Below are positions 1 through 5,407 of a stretch of DNA of 5,407 nt, in pieces. Below the pieces are notes generated by a model, which saw only the letters and a list, made by a program, of their open reading frames with translations, did no database searches and was not told the origin of the DNA. Position numbers and translations under genes: made by a program. Source of the stretch: Actinomycetota bacterium (lineage in GTDB: Bacteria > Actinomycetota > Acidimicrobiia > Acidimicrobiales > JACCXE01); the NCBI GenBank assembly GCA_013697265.1, contig JACCXE010000318.1, positions 1 through 5,407 on the forward strand. Direction: 5' to 3'. Each line of letters starts with the position of its first letter. Positions within the stretch are counted from its first letter, which is position 1.

Positions 1-674
1 GCACGGTCGACTTCGTGAACCTGATGCTCTACGGCGACAAAGAGGCGGTGGACAAAGCCGTCGCCAGCTTGCGCGACATGCACAAGCGCATCCGCGGCAC
101 CGACCCCGACGGCACCAGGTATTCGGCGCTCGAACCGTCGGCCTATGCGTGGGTGCACGCCACGTTGGCCGAGGCGATCGTGCGAGGCCATCAGGTGTTC
201 GGCACCAAACTCTCCCGAACCGAACGAGAAGAGTTCTGGCAAGAGTGGCTCGACCTCGGCTATCGCCTGGGCGTGCGCCGCGGCGACCTGCCCGACACGT
301 GGGACGAGTTCGTCACCTACCGCGACGAAATGATCGACAACGTGCTCGGCCCGAACGACGTCGCCGACGCCGTGAACACGAAGGCGGCGCGGGCCACCGG
401 CGGCTCGCCGTTCCCGTGGCTGCCCGCGCCCGTGTGGGGCCTCGCCGGCCGGCCGCTCGGGCGCTACGGCGCGTTCCTTGCGCACGGCACGATGGGCCAC
501 AAGCTCCGCGAGAAGTTCGGCATCGAATGGTCGGCTCGTCAGCAGTTCCTGTTCGCACGCGTCGCGGCCAGCCATCGCGCCATCCGGCCCGTGATGCCCA
601 ACTCGATGCGCCACGCCGGACCGCTCGCACTGAAGCTGCGTTCCCGCGAAATCGCGGCTGGTCCGTTCAGCTAA
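1..674 (+). CDS. MpaB-type oxygenase (DUF2236 family), C-terminal part
   Basis: The frame is open from the first base (codons begin at base 3) to the TAA at 672-674, so the true start lies upstream; a GTG at 15 is only an internal Val codon. About 223 residues are visible, the C-terminal majority of a family usually near 280-300 residues. Family signatures seen are Met-His followed by an Arg-Gly pair (MHKRIRG, 78-98), an Asp-Gly and Tyr-Ser-Ala stretch just after it, and WVHAT at 150-164. These match DUF2236 / MpaB oxygenases, which are related to the haem-b rubber oxygenase Lcp. MpaB oxidatively cleaves a double bond in a farnesyl chain. The His residues at 81 and 156 are candidate haem-related residues by family analogy, which is inference. 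No membrane segment is obvious in the visible part. The gene ends in a TAATG overlap with the ABC1 kinase gene, implying one transcript. The family call is firm; the substrate is unknown. Confidence 0.85.
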   Translation, partial: TVDFVNLMLYGDKEAVDKAVASLRDMHKRIRGTDPDGTRYSALEPSAYAWVHATLAEAIVRGHQVFGTKLSRTEREEFWQEWLDLGYRLGVRRGDLPDTWDEFVTYRDEMIDNVLGPNDVADAVNTKAARATGGSPFPWLPAPVWGLAGRPLGRYGAFLAHGTMGHKLREKFGIEWSARQQFLFARVAASHRAIRPVMPNSMRHAGPLALKLRSREIAAGPFS

Positions 675-2083
675 TGGACACAACGTTCCGCGGCCCCTAC
701 GCCGAGGGCCCACCGTCGGGCGCGCTGGCGATCAACGCGCCCGACGTCACCAAGGCCGGCCCGCAAGACCTGCTGCGCATGTTCATCGTGCAGCTCACGA
801 TTTCGTTGTGCGTGCTGCGAGCCGTCGCGGCCTGGGCGGTCCGGCGCTGGGTGACCCGGCGACGCGGCATCAGCCTGGCCCGCGCCGCGAGCGACGGGCT
901 GGTCGACGCGTTCGAGCGGCTCGGCCCAACGTTCGTGAAGGCGGGCCAACTGATCACGTCGTCGCCCGGCGTGTTTCCCGAGCCACTGGCCGACGCGTGC
1001 AAGCGCTGCCTCAACGAGGTGCCACCGTTCCCATCGGCGGAAGTGCGCAAGGTGATCGAAGAAGACCTCGGCGCGCCGATCGATCAGATCTTCGCCAAGT
1101 TCGACGACGTGCCGCTCGCCTCCGCGTCGATCGCGCAGGTACACGCGTGCGTGTTGCTGGATGGAACCGAGGCGGTGCTCAAGGTACAGCGCCCCGGCGT
1201 GCGCGCCACGATGAACAGCGATCTCAAGAACCTCTACAAGATCGCCAAGCTCGTGGGCCGGTCGAAGCGGGCCGATCGGTTGCAGCCCACCAAGCTCATC
1301 GAGGACATGCACCTCACCGCGAACCAGGAGGTGAACTGCGCGCTCGAGGCGCATCGCCAGTCCCAGTACCGCAGCCACATCGGCGCCTTCGACGATAACC
1401 CCGACGTCACCGCGCCCGAAGTGTTCTGGAACTACTGCGGGCCTCGCGTGATCTGCATGGAGCGCATGTACGGCGTGACCATCGACTCGTTCGAAGCACT
1501 CGACGAGCGCAAGGTCGACGGTGAGACCCTGCTGCGCAAGGGAATGAAGGTGGCGTTCGAAGCCATGCTGATCCATGGCCCGTTCCACGGTGACGTGCAC
1601 GCCGGCAATATCTGGGTGCTCGACGACGGCCGGGCCGCATTCCTCGACTTCGGTCTGATGGGCGTGTTGCCGCCACAGTGGCAAAAGTTGATGACCGATT
1701 TGTTGCGCACTGTGCAGATCGACGACAACTGGGCCCGCGTGGTGCGCAACTACAAAGACGTCGGCGTGTTGCCCGAAGACATCGGCACCGACGAGGAAGT
1801 GGGTATGCGGTTGCAGATGGTGATGACGCCCATGTTCGAGGTGGCGGCGGGCGACGTCGACCTAGCCGACGTGATGAAGCAGCAAATTGATTTGGCCGAG
1901 TCGATGGGGGCCAAGGCGCCGCAAGAGCTGATGCTCGTTGCCAAACAGGTCTTCTACTTCGAGCGCTATGTAAAGGGCCTGGCTCCGAACTACGTGATGA
2001 TCAAAGACCTCTTCCTCACGAAGAACATCATCCCCGAGTCCAAAGCGGTCGCGAAGGCCAAGGGCATCGCCTTCCCGTCATAA
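674..2083 (+). CDS. ABC1/UbiB/AarF (COQ8-like) atypical kinase
   Basis: The protein has 469 residues. The ATG at 674 overlaps the upstream TAA and was chosen because the frame before it only shadows the oxygenase gene. All ABC1 landmarks are present: the KxGQ motif as KAGQ (residues 89-92), the Ala-rich-type loop ASIAQVH (151-157), the nucleotide-binding Lys in VLKVQRPG (K170), the catalytic loop HGDVHAGN (305-312) and the metal-binding DFG (325-327). It therefore looks catalytically intact. Family members (UbiB, COQ8) are ATPases or kinases that support ubiquinone synthesis and are thought to make membrane isoprenoid lipids accessible. A hydrophobic stretch at about residues 34-57 may contact the membrane. 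The two C-terminal transmembrane helices of E. coli UbiB are missing, since the protein ends in a hydrophilic Lys/Ala-rich tail. Actinobacteria use menaquinone, and many carry several ABC1 paralogues of unknown role. Its place between an oxygenase and lipid-type enzymes suggests a pathway-specific helper (inference). Confidence 0.92.
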   Translation: MDTTFRGPYAEGPPSGALAINAPDVTKAGPQDLLRMFIVQLTISLCVLRAVAAWAVRRWVTRRRGISLARAASDGLVDAFERLGPTFVKAGQLITSSPGVFPEPLADACKRCLNEVPPFPSAEVRKVIEEDLGAPIDQIFAKFDDVPLASASIAQVHACVLLDGTEAVLKVQRPGVRATMNSDLKNLYKIAKLVGRSKRADRLQPTKLIEDMHLTANQEVNCALEAHRQSQYRSHIGAFDDNPDVTAPEVFWNYCGPRVICMERMYGVTIDSFEALDERKVDGETLLRKGMKVAFEAMLIHGPFHGDVHAGNIWVLDDGRAAFLDFGLMGVLPPQWQKLMTDLLRTVQIDDNWARVVRNYKDVGVLPEDIGTDEEVGMRLQMVMTPMFEVAAGDVDLADVMKQQIDLAESMGAKAPQELMLVAKQVFYFERYVKGLAPNYVMIKDLFLTKNIIPESKAVAKAKGIAFPS

Positions 2084-2093
2084 CGTTGGGTCC

Positions 2094-3482
2094 ATGGCCA
2101 ATCAGCCGCTCGTTGTAGAGAACCCCGCCACCGGCGCACCGATCGGCGAGGTCGCCACGTACATCCCCGACGAAATTCCGGGCCTCGTGGCCAAGGCCGA
2201 CGCCGCGCAGAAGAAGTGGGCCAGGACGCCACCGCGGGAACGGGCCGAAGTGTTGCGGGCGTGCTGGGCCGCAATGATCGCCAAGCAAGACGACATCGCT
2301 GCGATCATCACCGCGGAGAACGGCAAGCCACTGCGCGACGCGCTGGGCGAGGTGACCTACGCGGCTGAGTTCTTTCGCTGGAACAGCGAAGAGGCGGTGC
2401 GCCTCGACGGCGACGTCGGCGACCTGCCCAACGGAAACGGCCGCAAGATCGTGCTGCGCCAGCCGATCGGCACCGTTTTGGCCATCACGCCGTGGAACTT
2501 TCCGGCCGCGATGCTCACCCGCAAACTGGCGCCTGCGCTCGCAGCTGGCTGCGCGGTTGTGGCCAAGCCGGCGTCGCCCACACCGATGACGGCCGTCGCG
2601 CTCGCCGACATTTTCCGCGGGGCCGGCCTGCCCGAGGGCCTCTTTCACGTAATTCCCACGCTCGACACGGCCGGGGTGGTGAACGCCGCGCTCGCACAGC
2701 CGCCGGTCCGCAAGCTGTCGTTCACCGGTTCGACCGAGGTCGGGGCCAAGCTGCTGGAACAAGCCGCGGCTCGCGTGGTGAGTTGTGCGATGGAGTTGGG
2801 CGGCAATGCGCCGTTCATCGTGTTGGGCGACGCGGATGTCGACGACGCGGTCGAGGTGGCGATGATCGCCAAACTGCGCCACAACAGCGAGACGTGCACC
2901 GCCGCCAACCGCTTCTACGTGGCCGAGTCGCTGGTTGACGCCTTCACCGACGCGCTCGTCGCCCGCTTCGAAAAGCTCGTGGTCGGCGACGGCAGCGACC
3001 ACGCCACCGATCACGGCCCGCTTATCAACCGGGGCGCGGTCGAGACCGTCAGCGGGTTCGTGCGCGACGCCATCGAGCACGGGGCGACCGAGGTCACTGG
3101 CGGCGCGGCCCTGGACCGGCCCGGCTCGTTTTTCGCGCCAACGGTGCTGACAAACGTGAGGCCCGACAACCCGATCTTGCGCGAGGAAATCTTCGGCCCC
3201 GTGGCTCCCATCGTCGCGGTGCCTGACGACGACGACGCAATTCTGGCGCTGGCCAACGACTGCGAAGTCGGCCTCGCCGGATACGTGTGCGGCGGCGAAT
3301 TCGCGCGTGCCTTGTCGGTGTCGGAACGGCTTGAGGTCGGTATGGTCGGGCTCAACCGCGGGATCGTGTCCGACCCGGCCACCCCCTTCGGCGGTGTGAA
3401 GCAGAGCGGCATCGGCCGCGAAGGCGGCCACGACGGCGTACTCGCCTTCACCGAACCGAAGCTCATCGTCACTGCGTGGTGA
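2094..3482 (+). CDS. Aldehyde dehydrogenase, succinate-semialdehyde dehydrogenase type
   Basis: The protein has 462 residues, normal for the ALDH superfamily, and oxidises an aldehyde to a carboxylic acid with NAD(P)+. Motifs in order are TPWNFP with the oxyanion-hole Asn (N135), the cofactor-binding Lys in VVAKPAS (K158), FTGSTEVG (210-217), the general-base Glu in MELGGNAP (E234), the nucleophile Cys in ETCTAANR (C268) and EEIFGP (E365). The C-terminal PFGGVKQSGIGREGG (431-445) and the preceding GMVGLNRG stretch are characteristic of the GabD branch. KPAS after K158 resembles NADP-using GabD enzymes, but cofactor preference cannot be settled here. The usual Gly-Gln before Thr-Cys is replaced by Ser-Glu (HNSETC). 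The ATG lies 10 bases after the kinase stop with only a weak GTTGGG as ribosome site. The context between an oxygenase and an acyl-CoA ligase suggests that the true substrate may be a cleavage-derived aldehyde rather than succinate semialdehyde (inference). Confidence 0.93.
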   Translation: MANQPLVVENPATGAPIGEVATYIPDEIPGLVAKADAAQKKWARTPPRERAEVLRACWAAMIAKQDDIAAIITAENGKPLRDALGEVTYAAEFFRWNSEEAVRLDGDVGDLPNGNGRKIVLRQPIGTVLAITPWNFPAAMLTRKLAPALAAGCAVVAKPASPTPMTAVALADIFRGAGLPEGLFHVIPTLDTAGVVNAALAQPPVRKLSFTGSTEVGAKLLEQAAARVVSCAMELGGNAPFIVLGDADVDDAVEVAMIAKLRHNSETCTAANRFYVAESLVDAFTDALVARFEKLVVGDGSDHATDHGPLINRGAVETVSGFVRDAIEHGATEVTGGAALDRPGSFFAPTVLTNVRPDNPILREEIFGPVAPIVAVPDDDDAILALANDCEVGLAGYVCGGEFARALSVSERLEVGMVGLNRGIVSDPATPFGGVKQSGIGREGGHDGVLAFTEPKLIVTAW

Positions 3483-4804
3483 CGGCGGAAGTTCTCACCG
3501 CCGACGAGGCCGAGCGGCGCCAAGGACAACTGGCGGGCGCGCTTGCCCGGCGCGGGGTTTTGCGGCGTATCGCGGTGCTCACTTCGGACGGGGCGCTGAC
3601 CGCTGATCGGCTGTGTCTGATCGCCGCCGCGTTGCGTATCGGCGTGGCGCCTGTCGTGTTGCACGCGGCGCTCACACCCAGCGAGCGGTACGCGTTGCTG
3701 GCCAACGCCGAGGCCGACCTCGTGGTCGACGATCGTGTGCTCGCCGAATTGGTCGCCGACCACGGGCGGTCAGGCGAGCTCGCCCCCGCCCCGTTGTGTC
3801 GGCCCATGCTCTACACGTCGGGCACGACCGGCGAACCCAAGGCCGTGTGGTCGGGCCTGTTAAACGAAGCCGACGCGACCGCGCTCGTGTCAGAGGAGCA
3901 GGCGCTGTGGGGATTCAATGCGCAAGACCGTCACCTTGTATGCGGCAACGCGCACCACTCGGCCCCGCTGCGCTTCTCCCTCGGCACACTGCTGGCCGGC
4001 GGGTCCGTGGTGCTGCCGGGCAAGTTCGACGCCGGCACCCAGCTGGCCGCGGTCAAGGAGTGCGCTCCGACGTCGAGCTTCATGGCGCCGGCCCACCTGC
4101 ACCGACTTCTCGACCTCGCGTCCGATGACCCCAACGCCTTCGCATCGTTTCGTCTGATCGCTCACGCCGGCGCGCCGACCAGCGAGGCTGTGAAGCGACG
4201 CGCGATCGGAGCGTTCCCGGGCGGCAGCGTGTGGGAGTTCTACGGCGCAACCGAAGGGCAGTTCACCGCGTGCTCGCCCGAAGAGTGGCTCGAGCGCCCG
4301 GGCACCCTCGGGCGGGCGCGGCCCGGCCGCACCATGACCGCCGACGAAGACGGCACGCTGTGGTGCGCTCCGCCTACCCACGGCCGCTTTGTCTACTGGA
4401 ACGATCAGGCAAAAACCGCGGCGGCCTGGCGAGGCGACGCGTTCACCGTGTTCGACCTCGGCCGTATCGACGCCGACGGCTACGTCTATCTCGACGGCCG
4501 CCGCGACGACCTCATCCTTTCCGGCGGCGTGAACGTGTATCCAGCCGAGATCGAACGGGTGCTGCTCGAAACCGCGGGCGTCACCGACGCCGCCGTCTTC
4601 CCCCGGCCCGACGAGAGCTGGGGCCAGCGCGTGTGTGCGGCCTACGTCGGTGAGGCAGGTTCCGACGCGGTCACCAAGGCTCTCCGAGCGGCGCTAGCCG
4701 GATACAAGCAACCCAAAGAGCTGCACTGCGTCGCCGAGATCCCCCGCAGCCCGAACGGCAAGGTCCGCCGGTCCGCGCTCGCGGGTGAACTCGGCCTCGA
4801 TTGA
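3476..4804 (+). CDS. AMP-forming acyl-CoA ligase (ANL superfamily)
   Basis: The protein has 442 residues with the GTG at 3476. A second GTG at 3479 gives the tighter 4-base GTGA overlap with the dehydrogenase stop and is equally plausible. The enzyme adenylates a carboxylic acid with ATP and transfers it to CoA. Motifs seen are the phosphate loop TSGTTGEPK (114-122), NAHHSAP (158-164), HAGAP (230-234), the adenine-site YGATE (256-260), the ribose-binding Asp in FDLGR (D327), the hinge DGRRDDLILSGGVNVYP (340-356) and the adenylation Lys in PNGK (K429). The stretch HAGAP...YGATE...EEWLERPGTLGRA resembles the group containing actinobacterial FadD enzymes and steroid, bile-acid or aryl CoA ligases. 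The protein is shorter than the usual 500-550 residues, with a reduced N-terminal region and a compact segment before the phosphate loop, but no core motif is lost. Product use in beta-oxidation is inferred. A MenE-like role is less likely given these motifs. Confidence 0.9.
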   Translation: MVTAEVLTADEAERRQGQLAGALARRGVLRRIAVLTSDGALTADRLCLIAAALRIGVAPVVLHAALTPSERYALLANAEADLVVDDRVLAELVADHGRSGELAPAPLCRPMLYTSGTTGEPKAVWSGLLNEADATALVSEEQALWGFNAQDRHLVCGNAHHSAPLRFSLGTLLAGGSVVLPGKFDAGTQLAAVKECAPTSSFMAPAHLHRLLDLASDDPNAFASFRLIAHAGAPTSEAVKRRAIGAFPGGSVWEFYGATEGQFTACSPEEWLERPGTLGRARPGRTMTADEDGTLWCAPPTHGRFVYWNDQAKTAAAWRGDAFTVFDLGRIDADGYVYLDGRRDDLILSGGVNVYPAEIERVLLETAGVTDAAVFPRPDESWGQRVCAAYVGEAGSDAVTKALRAALAGYKQPKELHCVAEIPRSPNGKVRRSALAGELGLD

Positions 4805-4831
4805 GCACACGGTTACGTCCCTGGTGCGGTG

Positions 4832-4845
4832 GGTCCCGTGGGACC
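4832..4845. repeat. Perfect inverted repeat before the miniprotein ATG
   Basis: GGTCCC (4832-4837) and GGGACC (4840-4845) are exact reverse complements separated by GT. The right arm directly abuts the ATG at 4846. As RNA it could fold into a 5-bp stem with a CGUG loop that would sequester the start region. As DNA it could be a small operator. The arms are short, so chance in G+C-rich DNA is a real alternative. Confidence 0.4.
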
Positions 4846-4965
4846 ATGCCCGTCGTACTCGTATTCTGGGGAATGCTCTCGGTGTTCGTGGCGTTCGTTC
4901 TGGCCCAGGTCATGGGCGACACCTACGAATTAGACCTCGACGCGTTCTTGTCTGCGGCCGGCTAG
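4846..4965 (+). CDS. Probable single-pass membrane miniprotein (39 aa)
   Basis: This short open frame runs from the ATG at 4846 to the TAG at 4963-4965. Residues 3-24 form one uninterrupted hydrophobic segment (VVLVFWGMLS, then VFVAFVLAQVMG) long enough to cross the membrane once. A short acidic tail with Asp25, Glu28, Asp30 and Asp32 follows. About 31 of 38 codons after the start end in G or C, as expected for a real gene in this genome. No family is recognised. A TTG at 4801 is in frame, would overlap the ligase stop as TTGA, and would add 15 residues with three Arg, giving a positive-inside N terminus and a 54-residue protein; the true start is therefore open. The ribosome site before 4846 is weak and lies in a palindrome. 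The frame fills the whole gap between the ligase and tetR genes. It may be the last gene of the operon, but chance cannot be excluded. Confidence 0.55.
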   Translation: MPVVLVFWGMLSVFVAFVLAQVMGDTYELDLDAFLSAAG

Positions 4966-5407
4966 CTCGGCGGAGCCAAACGGGTAACGCCTGACGCCTC
5001 GAAGGCGTCAGCGACCAGCGACGTGAGGTGACCCACCAGCGTCTGGCGCGGCATGGTGCGAGTCGACGCCCACCAGTCCACCGCCGCGAACACCGCGCCG
5101 GGCAGCGCGTGCCCCCACGTCTCGCCCATGGCCGGGTCTCGACCCACCGCGAAAAGCGAAGCCGAAAACGACGAGGCGAACATCGCACCCAACGCCGTGT
5201 TCATGGCCCCCGGATCAGGGCCGCTCGCCTCGAGGAAGAAGCGGAACAACTCAGGTTCCTTTTCCACAAAGGTGCAGAAAATGTTGATGCCCTTGGCGAC
5301 GGCCTCGCGCAAAGGGACCGCCTCGTTGAACACCCCGCCGATCGAGGGCACCAATTCGGCTGCGTAACGCTCGACGAGGGCGGACGCGACGCCGGCTCTG
5401 TCGCCGA
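4962..5407 (-). CDS. TetR-family transcriptional regulator, C-terminal part
   Basis: The minus-strand frame is open from the window edge to the TAG read from 4964 to 4962. About 147 residues are visible, starting at GDRAGVASALVERYAAEL, which fits the region just after the helix-turn-helix of TetR proteins (the Phe-x-Asp-Lys-x-x-Leu segment that begins the ligand domain). The DNA-binding domain and start codon lie beyond the window; the TTG at 5354 is an internal Leu codon. The remainder is an all-helical ligand/dimer domain, with PELFRFFLEA in the middle and a late Trp-Trp followed by PRQTLVGHLTSLVADAF, typical of the last TetR helix. Ligands of such regulators are often acyl-CoAs or other hydrophobic small molecules, but none can be assigned here. 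The gene converges on the operon, so it need not control it. Its stop overlaps that of the miniprotein. Confidence 0.8.
   Translation of the reverse strand, partial: GDRAGVASALVERYAAELVPSIGGVFNEAVPLREAVAKGINIFCTFVEKEPELFRFFLEASGPDPGAMNTALGAMFASSFSASLFAVGRDPAMGETWGHALPGAVFAAVDWWASTRTMPRQTLVGHLTSLVADAFEASGVTRLAPPS
4991..5011 (+). terminator. Candidate hairpin terminator of the plus-strand operon
   Basis: CTGACGCCT (4991-4999) and AGGCGTCAG (5003-5011) form a perfect 9-bp stem with a 3-base CGA loop. The stem starts 26 bases after the miniprotein stop, where a terminator for the plus-strand operon would be expected. There is no T-tract on either side, so it is not a classical intrinsic terminator; hairpins without T-tails have been proposed to terminate in actinobacteria. 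It lies wholly inside the tetR coding frame, which restricts its sequence for protein reasons as well. Confidence 0.4.

Noticed and set aside
149..673. Upstream extension of the ABC1 kinase frame to a start near 149
   Set aside because: The extra residues are Arg/Pro/Ala-rich low-complexity sequence out of frame with the well-supported oxygenase, and the ATG at 674 gives the normal coupled start.
671..1684. Long minus-strand open frame (337 codons) opposite the ABC1 kinase
   Set aside because: It is antisense to all conserved kinase motifs, has no family signature and has shadow-like composition.
2028..3431. Long minus-strand open frame (467 codons) opposite the aldehyde dehydrogenase
   Set aside because: It lies antisense to a clear ALDH gene, has no recognisable motifs and shows the His/Arg/Ala/Gly-rich composition typical of antisense frames in G+C-rich DNA.
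3860..3862. TTA codon as a sign of bldA-type developmental control
   Set aside because: That regulation is established in Streptomyces; nothing else points to that genus here.
4862..4867. TATTCT as a possible -10 promoter element
   Set aside because: It lies inside the small coding frame and has no convincing -35 element at the right distance.
4785..4994. 69-codon plus-strand frame across the ligase end and the small gap
   Set aside because: It overlaps the ligase end in another frame, is Arg-rich without hydrophobic or domain pattern, and competes with the better-supported 4846-4965 frame.
5053..5367. 104-codon plus-strand frame opposite tetR
   Set aside because: It is antisense to the TetR ligand domain, and its Ala/Ser/Pro-rich composition shows no family features.

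Overview
The window has very high G+C content, with strong G/C bias at third codon positions. Protein style and tight gene packing suggest an actinobacterium (Actinomycetota). An Acidimicrobiia- or mycobacteria-like lineage is possible, but the sequence alone does not fix it. No RNA genes, CRISPR arrays, insertion sequences or other mobile-element features were seen, and no non-coding gap exceeds about 40 bases.

Layout. Four plus-strand genes run head to tail with almost no space between them. (1) The C-terminal part of an MpaB/DUF2236-type oxygenase (1-674, start outside the window). (2) An ABC1/UbiB/COQ8-family atypical kinase (674-2083), joined by a TAATG stop/start overlap. (3) An NAD(P)-dependent aldehyde dehydrogenase of the succinate-semialdehyde dehydrogenase type (2094-3482), 10 bases further on. 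(4) An AMP-forming acyl-CoA ligase (about 3476-4804), which overlaps the end of the dehydrogenase gene. A small, previously uncalled open frame follows (4846-4965, 39 codons) and encodes a probable single-pass membrane miniprotein. On the minus strand, the C-terminal ligand-binding part of a TetR-family regulator (4962-5407, start outside the window) converges on it. The two stop codons share the palindrome CTAG.

How the genes may work together (inference). MpaB-type and the related rubber oxygenases cleave carbon-carbon double bonds of isoprenoid chains to carbonyl products. An aldehyde dehydrogenase could oxidise such an aldehyde to an acid, and the acyl-CoA ligase could activate the acid for beta-oxidation. 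ABC1/UbiB proteins act on membrane isoprenoid (quinone) lipids, so the kinase could make a hydrophobic polyprenyl substrate accessible. The cluster therefore reads as a candidate oxidative chain-cleavage and activation pathway for a prenylated or otherwise unsaturated lipid. The substrate is unknown and nothing in the sequence proves the pathway.

Regulation. The operon promoter lies upstream of the window. Shine-Dalgarno sequences are weak at each internal junction, which fits translational coupling. A perfect 9-bp hairpin inside the 3' end of the tetR gene lies 26 bases past the last plus-strand stop and is the best terminator candidate for the operon.
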